A stretch of 62,693 nt of DNA from the NCBI GenBank assembly GCA_016720595.1, contig JADKKI010000047.1, positions 1 to 62,693 on the forward strand, in the 5' to 3' direction. A program made the position numbers and the translations under genes. The notes beneath the pieces were generated by a model that saw only the letters and a list, made by a program, of their open reading frames with translations, was not told where the DNA came from and made no database searches. This stretch comes from Myxococcales bacterium (GTDB lineage: Bacteria > Myxococcota_A > Polyangia > Haliangiales > Haliangiaceae). Each line of letters begins with the position of its first letter. Within the stretch, counting starts at the first letter, position 1. This document shows positions 27,475 through 36,320 of the stretch, piece by piece.

Positions 27475-27975
27475 ATGGACATTCGACCAATGGACCGCGC
27501 TCGTGACCTGCCTCACGTAGAGGGACTCTGGCTCGAGTATCTCACCTGGGGAAACGACGGGCTTCAGGAGCACTTCGGATTTCGGCTGCCGGTTCGCGAG
27601 GCCGTGGACGGTGACCTCGCCACGCTCGACAAGTTCCAGCCGCCCGACGGACGGCTCCTGCTCGCGTTCCGTGACGACACCGCCGTGGGCATCGGCTGTC
27701 TGCGCCGGATCGGTCCCGACACCGCCGAGATCAAGCGCATGTACGTCCAGCCGGCGCAGCGCCGTGGCGGTCTCGGTCGAGCCCTGCTCGACGCCCTGGT
27801 GACCGCGGCACGTGACATCGGCTACCGCCGACTGCGGCTCGACAGCCCGAACTTCCTGAGCGCCGCGCACGCGCTGTATCGCTCGAGCGAGTTCGTGGAC
27901 ATCGGTCCTTATCCGGAGAGCGAGGTTCCGGATCAATACAAGGCCCACTGGGTGTTCATGGAGCGGCCCCTGTAG
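27475..27975 (+). CDS. GNAT family N-acetyltransferase
   Basis: A 166-residue single-domain acetyltransferase. The acetyl-CoA-binding motif A is clear: EIKRMYVQPAQRRGGLGRALLDALV (Q/RxxGxG/A form), followed by motif B with LRLDSPNFLSAAHALYRSSEF. Members of this branch acetylate amino groups of amino acids, antibiotics or proteins; the substrate is unknown. TAGGCT sits 8 nt before the ATG. It stands 44 bp behind the PRMT-like gene in the same direction and 46 bp before the kinase. Confidence 0.85.
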   Translation: MDIRPMDRARDLPHVEGLWLEYLTWGNDGLQEHFGFRLPVREAVDGDLATLDKFQPPDGRLLLAFRDDTAVGIGCLRRIGPDTAEIKRMYVQPAQRRGGLGRALLDALVTAARDIGYRRLRLDSPNFLSAAHALYRSSEFVDIGPYPESEVPDQYKAHWVFMERPL

Positions 27976-28008
27976 GGCCGGCTCTCAACCCGCCGAGACC
28001 GGCTGCGC

Positions 28009-28014
28009 TACACT
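28009..28014 (+). promoter_or_regulatory. Putative -10 hexamer of a leaderless promoter
   Basis: TACACT seven bases before ATG 28022, the same hexamer and spacing as at 4205-4210. Confidence 0.4.
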
Positions 28015-28021
28015 CGGTGCG

Positions 28022-29704
28022 ATGGCGATCGTCTGCCTGGGGTGCGAACACGATCCGGGCCCTGACGCAGTCGTCGGTGCGGCGTGCCTCGCCTGCGGCG
28101 CGCGGCTCGTGGTGGTCTCCGAGGGAGACCCGCTGATCGGCACCGACATCGATGGCCGCTTCACCGTGCTCGCGGTGCTCGGCACCGGCGGGATGGGCGT
28201 GGTCTACCGAGCCGAGCAGCGATCGATCGGCCGTGAGATCGCTCTGAAGTTGATCGATCGCCGGGTCGAGCAGGACCTCGGGGCGGTCAAGCGGTTCTTC
28301 CGGGAGGCGAAGCTGGCAAGTCAGCTCGCGCACCCGAACACGGTCGCGATCATCGATTTCGGCCAGAGCCAGGACGGCCGGCTCTACATCGCGATGGAGC
28401 TGGTCCAGGGACGCACCTTGCAGGAGGAGGTCACGCAGACCGGCGCGCTCCCGCTCGCACGCGTGATCACGATCGGCCTGCAGCTGTGCGAGGCCCTCGA
28501 GGTCGCGCATGGGCTCTCGATCGTGCACCGCGATCTCAAGCTCGAGAACGTGATGCTCGCCGCGGGCGGACGTGATCACATCAAGATCCTCGACTTCGGC
28601 CTCGCGAGGCTGGTCACCGAGCCGACCTCCGAGGCGACCGCGAGCGGCCTGATCTCGGGGACGCCTCGGTACATGCCACCGGAGGTCGTGCTCGACGGCG
28701 CGCAGCCCGCGCCATCGCAGGACATGTACGCCGTGGGTGTCATGCTCGCCGAGCTCGCGACCGGCCGTCCGCTGTGGACCGCGCCGACGCTGGTCGGGCT
28801 GTTCACGCAGAAGCTCGACGGCACCGACATCCTCGGCGGCGTCCCGGATCTCCTGAGGCCGATCGTGGCCCGCCTGCTCGATACCGATCCGACGTCTCGG
28901 CCGGCGGCCGGCGAGCTTCGGGCGGCGCTGCGGCGGATCGACCACCCCGCCGAGGAGCGCGCTACGCCGAAGAGCGCGCCGTCGACGATCCCGGCGTTCG
29001 CCCTGGCTCCGACCACCGAGGTCGAGTTCCCCGAGATCAACAGCGGCAACCTGGTCGCACTCGACGAGCGAGAGATCCCACGACCTCGACCTGCGAACGA
29101 GCGGGCGATCGACGTGCCCCGCCCCCCGGCGAGCGCAGCCCCCCTCCGACAAGCGGAGCCGGTGTTCGAGCCCGAGCCCGAACAGGCCGTCAAGCTGGAC
29201 CTCGATCCCGCATGGGTGGCCGAGCGCTCCCGCAAGCAACAGCCACCGCCACCGCCGCGTGGCCTGAGCCGAAGGCTGATCGCCGCCATGGTGATCGCCT
29301 GCATCGCGGTGGCCGCGGCGATCTACCTCGCACTGCCAAACGCCTCCGAACCTCGGCCCGACGAGCGCGCGGCACCTCCGTCGCGGCCCGAGCCGGTGAC
29401 GCGGGTCGAGCCCGGGCGCGCCGGATCGGGTTCCGGTTCCGGTTCCGGTTCCGGCTCCGGTTCCGCCGCACACGAGGCTCCGGTCCCGACCTCGCGTCCC
29501 GGGCGCACGGTGGCGATCGAGATCGTCGCGAAGAAGGGAGCCACGGTCACGATCGGCGGCCGCGCCGCGGGAACGACACCGCAGACGCTCTATGTCGCCC
29601 GTGGCAAGAAGCCGATCAGCATCACGATCACCTCCGATGGCGTGGGCCTGACCCAGCGGATCGTGCCCGACCACGATCAGACGGTGTCGTTTCCGGCGCC
29701 CTGA
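28022..29704 (+). CDS. Membrane Ser/Thr protein kinase with zinc ribbon and C-terminal PEGA-like domain
   Basis: A 560-residue protein. Residues 1-30 form a zinc ribbon with C5, C8, C22 and C25. The kinase domain (about 45-310) is intact: glycine loop LGTGGMGVVY, Lys of IALKLI, HRDLKLEN, DFGLAR and an SGTPRYMPPE activation-loop end. A Pro-rich linker leads to one membrane helix near 420-440. Beyond it come a Gly-Ser repeat and a PEGA-like beta domain (about 495-560) that should lie in the periplasm. The kinase presumably couples envelope signals to phosphorylation of cytoplasmic targets, among which the FHA cyclase in this window is a conceivable partner. Confidence 0.9.
   Translation: MAIVCLGCEHDPGPDAVVGAACLACGARLVVVSEGDPLIGTDIDGRFTVLAVLGTGGMGVVYRAEQRSIGREIALKLIDRRVEQDLGAVKRFFREAKLASQLAHPNTVAIIDFGQSQDGRLYIAMELVQGRTLQEEVTQTGALPLARVITIGLQLCEALEVAHGLSIVHRDLKLENVMLAAGGRDHIKILDFGLARLVTEPTSEATASGLISGTPRYMPPEVVLDGAQPAPSQDMYAVGVMLAELATGRPLWTAPTLVGLFTQKLDGTDILGGVPDLLRPIVARLLDTDPTSRPAAGELRAALRRIDHPAEERATPKSAPSTIPAFALAPTTEVEFPEINSGNLVALDEREIPRPRPANERAIDVPRPPASAAPLRQAEPVFEPEPEQAVKLDLDPAWVAERSRKQQPPPPPRGLSRRLIAAMVIACIAVAAAIYLALPNASEPRPDERAAPPSRPEPVTRVEPGRAGSGSGSGSGSGSGSAAHEAPVPTSRPGRTVAIEIVAKKGATVTIGGRAAGTTPQTLYVARGKKPISITITSDGVGLTQRIVPDHDQTVSFPAP
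29429..29465 (+). repeat. Hexanucleotide microsatellite GGTTCC
   Basis: Six imperfect copies of a 6-base unit encode the Gly-Ser linker between membrane helix and periplasmic domain of the kinase. Slippage would lengthen or shorten the linker by two residues without breaking the frame. Confidence 0.8.
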
Positions 29705-29716
29705 CCCGAGCTCGAG

Positions 29717-31111
29717 CTACTTGCTGACCTCGATCTGCCACTGCTGCGAGACGCGGCGGGCGGAGACCTTCGTGCCGTCCTTCGCCTTGAAGTTGAAGAA
29801 CAGATCCGTGTCCGTGGACTTCGCATCCTTCTTCGCCGGGCCGAGCTTCTTCTCCAGCATCGCGAACACCTCGTCACCCGCGGCCTCGTTGTCGGTGTGG
29901 TGCAACACCACGCGGTACGAGTGGGTGGTCGGCGCCTTGTCCCAGCTCTCGAGCTGGACCTCCATCTCCTCCCGCCCCCAGTCCGACGCCGGGAACACGA
30001 GCGCCGGCAGCGTGCCGTGCGGGTTGTAGTGCTCCGGATCCTCCTTCTCGATCGCCGCCGGCGCGCCACCCGGCATGCTCTTGGTCGCCACCGAGAGGAC
30101 CCCGGGCTTGTCCGCGGCGAGTAGCTCGGCGACCGGGAAGTAGCGGCTGACCGACAGGCTGAAGCTCTCCGCGCTGATCCGCATCTCGGCGCGGAGCTTG
30201 GCCGCAGGGTCGAAGTAGTAGCGCTGCTTCGTGCCATCGGTAGAGGTCAGCTCGGTCGCCTTGCCGAACTTCGCGTCGAGAAACTGCGTCGCCTGGGCGA
30301 GCACTTCGGGTGCGCCACCGATCTGAAACGACAACACGACCTGTTCGACCTTGCCCATGCGGCCGAAGTAGATGGTGTCGCCGTATGGAGTCCCCTCGTC
30401 GACGAACCGCGGGAGCGCGAGACACAGCCGGAGCTGATGCTTCTTGTCGTGCCAGAGGCCGTTCCAGTCGGTTCGATACTCCTCGATCGCCTTCTTGATC
30501 TCCGCGCCCTCGCGCGAGAAGTCACACAGCTTGCCGCCCCACGCGGCCGACAGCTCGTCCATCGTGGCACCCAGGAGCGGCTTGCCGGTGGCGAACGCCA
30601 GCTCGAAGCCCTTCGGCCCGAGGAGCGACTCCAGGGAATCGTAGCGCGAGAACGCCACGCGCTTGCCCTTCGCATAGTCAGGCAGCCACGCGCGGGTACC
30701 GGTCTTGGAGTCGAACCAGAACGGCACCCCCTTCTTGGTCTTGATCGGCGGCCCCCACTGCTTCGTCAGCACGGGCTCGAGATCGCTATTGGAGGCGACC
30801 GTGATCTTCTCGAGCTTCTTCTCCTCGCGCGAGTAGTCGAGGTCATACGAGACACCGTCGAACTTCTTCGACGACAGGTACGTCGTGTCCGTGCCGATCG
30901 CCTTCGCCACGTCCGGCTGCGCCGCGCCGAACGCGGCCTTCGCCACCTCCTCCGGCAGCGTGACGGTGGTTCCGGAGAACAAGGTCGAGATGTCGGTGCT
31001 CTTGTCGACCTTCGCGCCCTTCTTCTCGCGGTCTCCTTCCTCTTTCTTCGAGCCACACGCAGCGAGGATCAGCACCAGGAGGACGAAGGGCACGAGGTTG
31101 CGACGAGCCAT
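29717..31111 (-). CDS. Lipoprotein of unknown function, duplicated-domain
   Basis: A 464-residue protein with signal peptide and lipobox LAAC (Cys at about residue 19). A Lys/Glu-rich linker follows. The mature part reads as two or three similar alpha/beta modules, each with a WG(P/G)-containing segment (KQWGPPIKTK, AAWGGKLCDF) and a conserved FD or FW strand. The ending VSQQWQIEVSK follows a helix seen also after the first module. No family recognised. It converges with the kinase gene across 12 bp and is followed by two further lipoprotein genes on the same strand. Confidence 0.7.
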   Translation of the reverse strand: MARRNLVPFVLLVLILAACGSKKEEGDREKKGAKVDKSTDISTLFSGTTVTLPEEVAKAAFGAAQPDVAKAIGTDTTYLSSKKFDGVSYDLDYSREEKKLEKITVASNSDLEPVLTKQWGPPIKTKKGVPFWFDSKTGTRAWLPDYAKGKRVAFSRYDSLESLLGPKGFELAFATGKPLLGATMDELSAAWGGKLCDFSREGAEIKKAIEEYRTDWNGLWHDKKHQLRLCLALPRFVDEGTPYGDTIYFGRMGKVEQVVLSFQIGGAPEVLAQATQFLDAKFGKATELTSTDGTKQRYYFDPAAKLRAEMRISAESFSLSVSRYFPVAELLAADKPGVLSVATKSMPGGAPAAIEKEDPEHYNPHGTLPALVFPASDWGREEMEVQLESWDKAPTTHSYRVVLHHTDNEAAGDEVFAMLEKKLGPAKKDAKSTDTDLFFNFKAKDGTKVSARRVSQQWQIEVSK

Positions 31112-31172
31112 ACCCGGCTGCGTAACATCAGCCCAGGCGCCAGAGCAACCGAGGCGACCATCGTCACCATCA

Positions 31173-32000
31173 TCACCACATCGTTGCGACGATCTCGTCG
31201 ACGGCCCTCGCGAGGGCAGCTCCCGATTCCGGGAACCCGGGTGCGAACTGGCGGCCGCACGTGATGCGGTTGTGGTCCGTCGAGATCTCGACGTTCACAT
31301 AGGTGGTGGCCGGCTTCGGCAGTTCGTGAACCGAGCCGAGATCGAGCGCCGCGAGGCCGGCACGGAGCTTCGCGACCTGCTCGGACGAGAGGAACTTGCG
31401 ACTCGGCGTCGGCGGGATGTCCGGATGATCGGAGCGCGAGGCCGGAGCGAGCGCCTTGCTGATCGCCTCGTCGTGCTCGGTCGCGTTGACGTCGAACACC
31501 TCGTGCGCGCGGGCGCCCTTCGAATAGACCACGCGCACGCTGAACGGGATCGAGCCGTCGATCTTCGGGCACGGCAGAACGCGGCGCGGCTGATGGCTCG
31601 CCTCGACGATGAGCTTGCACGCGCGCCGCTCGCGATCCGGATCGGGGACACCGATCGGAGCCACTGGCCGCGCGTCGGGACGTCGCGACAGTCCGGCCGG
31701 GACCTTCAAGCTGAGGCCGCGCGCATCGATCTCGTCGACGAGGGTCATCAGCTCGATCGGCGCATCGGTCATCGAGTCGATCTTGTCCTCCAGGACGTGG
31801 TGAAAGCTGATCGTTCCGTCCGCGCGCACCGTGCCGTCGACCGGATCGGTCGTGTACGCCTCGTCGAGGGAACAGTGAAACTCGGCCCACCCCCGAACGA
31901 CAGCGGGCTTGGGTGCTGGAGCCACGATCTTCGCAGGTGGCGAATCCTCCGCGTGGGACCCGCACGCTGCGATCAGGATCAGCCCCACCCTTCGCTTCAC
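31173..32000 (-). CDS. Lipoprotein of unknown function
   Basis: A 275-residue protein. GTG 32000 starts a short signal ending in LIAACG; TAGTCT lies 4 nt upstream on the minus strand, favouring this start over codons further upstream that encode an Arg-rich run. The mature protein is mixed alpha/beta with two Cys pairs. The phrases AEFHCSLDEAYTTDP and ISFHHVLEDK suggest a beta-rich N-terminal module. No known family. It reads in the same direction as its lipoprotein neighbours. Confidence 0.65.
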   Translation of the reverse strand: MKRRVGLILIAACGSHAEDSPPAKIVAPAPKPAVVRGWAEFHCSLDEAYTTDPVDGTVRADGTISFHHVLEDKIDSMTDAPIELMTLVDEIDARGLSLKVPAGLSRRPDARPVAPIGVPDPDRERRACKLIVEASHQPRRVLPCPKIDGSIPFSVRVVYSKGARAHEVFDVNATEHDEAISKALAPASRSDHPDIPPTPSRKFLSSEQVAKLRAGLAALDLGSVHELPKPATTYVNVEISTDHNRITCGRQFAPGFPESGAALARAVDEIVATMW

Positions 32001-32044
32001 GCGCAGACTATCGCACGGGCGCGCCTCCGCGCGCTGCCTTGGCC

Positions 32045-32584
32045 TCAGTCGCGGCCGAGCGCGAACAGGGCGACGCCGCCGATCAGCACGAGCGGGACGC
32101 CGAACACCGCCTTGCACCCGGGGAACTCACAGGTCGCGACGCCGTAGACGAGGCCCGCGGTCGCGGCCACGCCGAGCCCGATCACCACGCCCGCGGTCAG
32201 CATCGAGCTGCTGCGGTCCTCGCGCGCCACCGGGGCCCCGCGCGGTGCCGGCGCGTGATCGCTCACGAGGAACCGCTGCTCGAGCAGGAGTGCGAGCGTG
32301 CAATCCACCTCGCTCGCCGGATCGCCGCCGTGACAGTTCGCGACCACCTGCTCGACGAGAAACGTCTGGCCCTCGGCGCCCGTCGTGAGCACCTGGCCCT
32401 TACGAACTGGAACCGATCCGACCACGGCCTGCCCCGTGGTCTGGAGCACCTGGACCTGTGCGTAGAGCTGGGCGCCGGTGATCGTCGGCCGAGCCGGGTG
32501 CGCGCACGCCGAGGCGAGCACGATCAGCGCGAGCGAGAGAGATGGAACGCGGCTGGGACGATCGGGCCGTGCCGAAGACCTCAC
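32045..32584 (-). CDS. Lipoprotein with C-terminal hydrophobic helices
   Basis: A 179-residue protein. The GTG at 32584 gives a regular signal peptide (basic start, hydrophobic core, lipobox LASAC); TATCCT lies exactly 6 nt before it, so I prefer it to GTG 32602. The periplasmic part has a Cys pair (NCHGG, VDCTL). Two hydrophobic segments at the C-terminus (about 130-150 and 160-175), separated by a CEFPGC loop, are unusual in a lipoprotein and may anchor or dimerise it. Function unknown. Confidence 0.6.
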   Translation of the reverse strand: MRSSARPDRPSRVPSLSLALIVLASACAHPARPTITGAQLYAQVQVLQTTGQAVVGSVPVRKGQVLTTGAEGQTFLVEQVVANCHGGDPASEVDCTLALLLEQRFLVSDHAPAPRGAPVAREDRSSSMLTAGVVIGLGVAATAGLVYGVATCEFPGCKAVFGVPLVLIGGVALFALGRD

Positions 32585-32590
32585 GAGCTC

Positions 32591-32596
32591 AGGATA
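32591..32596 (-). promoter_or_regulatory. Putative -10 hexamer that fixes a start codon
   Basis: TATCCT on the minus strand, 6 nt before GTG 32584. The alternative GTG 32602 would lie upstream of the hexamer. Confidence 0.4.
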
Positions 32597-32646
32597 GCGC
32601 ACGGTGCATGTCTGGATCGGTCCGAATCATCGCGCACCGCTCCTGT

Positions 32647-33489
32647 TCAGCCGATGAACACGCTCGCCCGCGCTGCGTCGAAGTCACAAGCGCGCAGAGC
32701 CGCCTCCGGGATCGAGAACGTGATCCACGACGCGTCACCGACGCGGAACCCGCTCGCGGGGTCGTCGTGGACTCGGAGCAGTGCGACCTCGCCCGGTGGA
32801 GGCATCGGCCCAACGCACTCCTCGGCTGGTGCCGGGAACAGCGCGTGGACCTCGCGGCGGCTGTCGGCCACCAGGGTCGCGAACGCCGCGGGGGGCAGCG
32901 CGGCCTCGAGCCTCGGCAGGTCCTCGAACGGCAGGTCCCAGCGGAGCGCTGGCTCCGCACGCAACGCGACCACGGACGCAGGCGGGTCGTCGGGTGTCGG
33001 CGGGTGGGCCCGTGGTGCGAGCACGGCCCCCGCATCGGCGTAGCAGACGGTCGCGGCGACGCGCTTCGCGAACAGCGGATCGGGGAGGTCCGAGGTGACC
33101 GAGGCGAAGAACCAGAGCGTGCCGCGATCGGGGAGTCGGTCGTCGCGCCACCCCAGCGTCGCCAGGTCGAGCTGGAGCAAGAACGGAAGCGGCATCACGA
33201 GCTCGTCGCCCTCGGTCCAGACCTGACCGAGCTCGCGGCTGACGTCGACCTCGGCACGCGCGTAGTCGGGCCAACTCGTGATCTCCGCGAGCGACCATCG
33301 CCGACACGGCCAGGCCAGATCGGCGGGTAGATCTGGGGCGCCGCCGATCCGCGAGCAACCGAGCGACTGCGCCATGTCCGCGTCGGCGAGGAGCGAGAGC
33401 TCGACGGCCGCATACGGTGCGAGCAGCTCGGCGTGATCCTCGAGTCCGAGCCGCGAGAGCACACGCCGAACATCGAGCGGGACACCCAC
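32647..33489 (-). CDS. YwqG/DUF1963 family protein
   Basis: A 280-residue cytoplasmic protein. The segment RIGGAPDLPADLAWP near residues 45-60 is the DUF1963 (YwqG) signature, and the rest follows that fold: a LPFLLQLDL strand, GTLWFF, and near the end WITFSIPEAAL. Proteins of the family are widespread, often near polymorphic-toxin immunity loci, with no defined activity. The GTG at 33489 was chosen as nearest the family start; the open frame upstream encodes Arg-rich nonsense. Confidence 0.75.
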   Translation of the reverse strand: MGVPLDVRRVLSRLGLEDHAELLAPYAAVELSLLADADMAQSLGCSRIGGAPDLPADLAWPCRRWSLAEITSWPDYARAEVDVSRELGQVWTEGDELVMPLPFLLQLDLATLGWRDDRLPDRGTLWFFASVTSDLPDPLFAKRVAATVCYADAGAVLAPRAHPPTPDDPPASVVALRAEPALRWDLPFEDLPRLEAALPPAAFATLVADSRREVHALFPAPAEECVGPMPPPGEVALLRVHDDPASGFRVGDASWITFSIPEAALRACDFDAARASVFIG

Positions 33490-33553
33490 GTTGCGCGTGA
33501 CCGTACGCGTGACGGCGCCCTCGGCACAAGCGCCCGTCGGCTCGTCCGGCGGT

Positions 33554-34393
33554 TCAGAACCGCGACCAGGTGCCAGCCGGCTGCGGCGTCCCACCCACGG
33601 CGGTGTAGCGCGGCGCCCACCAGCTCGTGTGCTGCGCCGCATCGGTGGAGCCATAGCCGGACTCGTTCCAGACGTAGAACGCGGTGAACGTGGGGGCCGC
33701 GTCGTAGAGCACGGCGACGAACGGCGCACCGGGCTCCGACACGGGCTTGACGGTGAACCTCCACTCCCACATCTGGCGCGGGTGATCGACGTGCACCAGT
33801 GGCTTCCCCGGGATCAGACGGTAGTCACCGGGCGGCAGCGTGATGCGGCCACCACGCTCGACGACATATTCGTACTCGACGCCGGTCTTCCAGGCATACG
33901 GCCCGACGTGCCGGCCGACGGGCGGATTCTGGATCTTGTCGAGATCGACGAGGTCGTTCTCCTCCTCGTAGTCTGCGGTGCCACCGCCACGATCGACGAG
34001 CCCACCCCAGTTGATCTGGTGCGTGCGCGTGCCGTCCGGACCATCGACGTCCTGCACACCGCCGTGGGCCCACGTCGCGTTTTCGAAGTCGACCTGCAGC
34101 GCGAAGAAGTTGAGGCCCGCGCCCGCGGTGCGATCGATCACCACGTGGACGCTCGCGGAGATCAGGTTCTTCGGGGTCTCGAACGCGATGTGCGTCTGCC
34201 GATCTCGCTCGCCACCACCGATGCCGAACAGCGCGGGCGGCCGAACGGCGACCACCGGTGCGCCCGCACCGGTCGCGACGGTGGGCTGGGTCGGACCGGC
34301 GGGCGCGGCGGGCGCAGCGGTTTGGGCGGTCTGGGCATTCAGGGGCTGACAACCGGCGACGGCGATCAGCCAGAGCATCTCGATCAGGTTCAT
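33554..34393 (-). CDS. Lipoprotein with beta-sandwich, function unknown
   Basis: A 279-residue protein whose ATG 34393 (GGAAGG eleven bases upstream) opens a signal peptide with lipobox AVAGC. A Gln/Thr/Ala/Pro linker follows. The mature body is beta-rich, with recurring aromatic and acidic positions: HIAFETPKN, FFALQVDFENATW, GGRITLPPGDYRL, MWEWRFTV. It suggests a jelly-roll, perhaps carbohydrate- or calcium-binding. It is divergent to the Cys-rich lipoprotein gene. Confidence 0.6.
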   Translation of the reverse strand: MNLIEMLWLIAVAGCQPLNAQTAQTAAPAAPAGPTQPTVATGAGAPVVAVRPPALFGIGGGERDRQTHIAFETPKNLISASVHVVIDRTAGAGLNFFALQVDFENATWAHGGVQDVDGPDGTRTHQINWGGLVDRGGGTADYEEENDLVDLDKIQNPPVGRHVGPYAWKTGVEYEYVVERGGRITLPPGDYRLIPGKPLVHVDHPRQMWEWRFTVKPVSEPGAPFVAVLYDAAPTFTAFYVWNESGYGSTDAAQHTSWWAPRYTAVGGTPQPAGTWSRF

Positions 34394-34563
34394 ACGTCTC
34401 GTTGCCTTCCGTGATCGAAGGACGGGGACCATCAGACACCTATTCACACCGCGCGGCGATCCATCACCGCCAGGATTCACACACAGTTCCTGCACGTTGT
34501 AGCGGCCTGCCGAACGAGCGGATCAAATGTGCGCACTTCGGCGACCTGCCGCGTTCCAGGGGC

Positions 34564-35523
34564 ATGCGCACCCTCGTCGTGTTGTTGATTGTCTCTCTCG
34601 CGGCCTGCCAGGACGGCGGCGCCGGCGACCCGGGCGCCACGCCCGATGGCGGCGTCGGCTCGAACGATGCCACGCCCCCTCACCCCGACGGCACGACCTG
34701 CACGCCGACGACCTGCGCGGCGCACGGCGCCGAGTGCGGAACACTCGCCGATGGTTGCGGCCAGGAGCTCGACTGCGGCTACTGCGTGTTCGCGAGCGAT
34801 CGCTGCGAGACCAACAGCTGTGTGTGCCAGCCCTCTTGCTACATGCGCGACTGCGGCGATGACGGGTGCGGCGGCAGCTGCGGATCGTGCGGCACCAACG
34901 AGTCCTGCTCGTCGCTCGGCCGCTGCGTGTATGACGGCGCGGGCTCCACGCCACCGCCCACGTGGGTGTGCAACGCGAGCTACTGGGATGCCGGCGACGG
35001 CTGCGACTGCAACTGCGGCGCGCTCGATCCGGACTGCTCCGGCGCGGGCCAGCAGCTTCACGGCTGCACCGGCCTCGATCACCCCACCTGTGGCGCGCAG
35101 GGGCTGTGTACCGGCGGCGGCGCGTGTCACGCGGTCCCCGGCAGCGCCTACCTGACGCACTACATGGTGATCCAGACACCTCCGGCGATGTTCGGCGGCA
35201 CCGTGGTCTCCGGGCGCTACGAAGCCACCGAGATGCGCAGCTACAACCCGCCCGGCGGCGTCTCGGGGTTCGGCGGCGGGGACGCAGTGGCGATCGAGAT
35301 CTCGGGAACCACGTGGAAGCGCATGCGGCGGCCGGTTGGCGGATTCCCCGCGGTCGACGAGACCTTCACCGCGGCCACCTCCGGGACCACGGTCACGCTC
35401 ACGCGCACCTGCCCCTCCGCGCTCACGGAGACGTTCACGTTCACGGCGTCCTCGACGCAGCTCGTGCTGTCCAAGGCGAGCTCGAGCGGGACCAAGGTGA
35501 TCACCTTCACGAAGCGCTGGTGA
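34564..35523 (+). CDS. Cys-rich lipoprotein with C-terminal beta domain
   Basis: A 319-residue protein with lipobox LAAC at residues 12-15. Residues 45-190 contain about 30 Cys in a pattern of short CxxxC and CGxCG units (DCGYC, CGDDGCGGSCGSCG, CDCNCG), expected to be disulphide-bonded in the periplasm or on the surface. Residues 200-319 form a Thr/Ser-rich beta domain. Proteins of this build are common among myxobacterial secreted lipoproteins; function unknown. The start follows an AGGGGC stretch. Confidence 0.7.
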   Translation: MRTLVVLLIVSLAACQDGGAGDPGATPDGGVGSNDATPPHPDGTTCTPTTCAAHGAECGTLADGCGQELDCGYCVFASDRCETNSCVCQPSCYMRDCGDDGCGGSCGSCGTNESCSSLGRCVYDGAGSTPPPTWVCNASYWDAGDGCDCNCGALDPDCSGAGQQLHGCTGLDHPTCGAQGLCTGGGACHAVPGSAYLTHYMVIQTPPAMFGGTVVSGRYEATEMRSYNPPGGVSGFGGGDAVAIEISGTTWKRMRRPVGGFPAVDETFTAATSGTTVTLTRTCPSALTETFTFTASSTQLVLSKASSSGTKVITFTKRW

Positions 35524-35575
35524 AAAAACGCCACGTGGGGCGCATCGTTTGGGGCCGCTCGATCGTGGTGGGGGG

Positions 35576-36316
35576 ATGAACGCTAACCAGCAGACATCTC
35601 GCGATCCGGCCCCCCTGGCGATCGTGGTCGGCGGGAGCCGGGGGCTCGGGCGCGGCATCGTCGAAGCGCTCGTGGCCCGCGGCGACCGCGTGATCTCGGT
35701 GGCGCGTGGCGAGACCTCCGTGCCAGGGGCCCACGGCGTGCGAGGAGACGCGACGGACGAGGCGCTCGCGGATCGACTCCTCTCGGAAGGGCCTGCGCTC
35801 GTGGTGGTGTGTGCCGGCGCGAGCCCGATCCTCGCGCCCTTCCACCAGCAGACCTGGGAGGAGTTCAGCACGAACTGGAACAGCGACACGCGCAGCGCGT
35901 TCGTGTGGCTGAGCCGCGCGCTGCGGCGACCTCTGGCACGTGGCGCTCACCTGATCGTCGTCTCGAGCGGCGCGGCCATCCAGGGCTCTCCCGTGAGTGG
36001 CGGCTATGCCGCCGCGAAGCGCGGCCAGTGGATGATCGCGGACTACGCCAGGACGGAGATCGAGCGCGCAGATCTCGGACTGATCGTCCACTGCGTCCTG
36101 CCACAGCTGAACGCGAGCACGGAACTCGGGCGTGAAGGCATCCGCGCCTATGCAGATCGCGCCGGCGTTCCCGTCGAGACCTTCGGCAAGCGGTTCGAGC
36201 CGGCGCTGACCCCGGAGATCACGGGGCGTGCCGTGGTGGAGCTGTTCGCCGAGCCCGCGCGCTTCCCGCAGCTCGCCTACAAGCTCACCGCCGCGGGGCT
36301 CGCCGCGATCCCGTGA
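35576..36316 (+). CDS. Short-chain dehydrogenase/reductase
   Basis: A 246-residue Rossmann-fold oxidoreductase. The cofactor motif GGSRGLGRG sits near residues 20-28, with an Arg (VARGE) that would favour NADP(H). The NAG-like motif is CAGASP, and catalytic Ser (VVSSGAAIQGS), Tyr and Lys (YAAAKRG) are in place. Substrate unknown. ATG 35576 follows GGGGGG by zero to one base; GTG 35569 or ATG 35576 could serve. It converges with bdhA, which belongs to the same superfamily, but is only distantly similar and not a duplicate. Confidence 0.85.
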   Translation: MNANQQTSRDPAPLAIVVGGSRGLGRGIVEALVARGDRVISVARGETSVPGAHGVRGDATDEALADRLLSEGPALVVVCAGASPILAPFHQQTWEEFSTNWNSDTRSAFVWLSRALRRPLARGAHLIVVSSGAAIQGSPVSGGYAAAKRGQWMIADYARTEIERADLGLIVHCVLPQLNASTELGREGIRAYADRAGVPVETFGKRFEPALTPEITGRAVVELFAEPARFPQLAYKLTAAGLAAIP

Positions 36317-36320
36317 TCGG

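Noticed and set aside
35524..35575. A-run and GC-rich stretch after the Cys-rich lipoprotein gene as a terminator
   Set aside because: The A-run precedes the GC part instead of a T-run following a hairpin, and no convincing stem could be formed.
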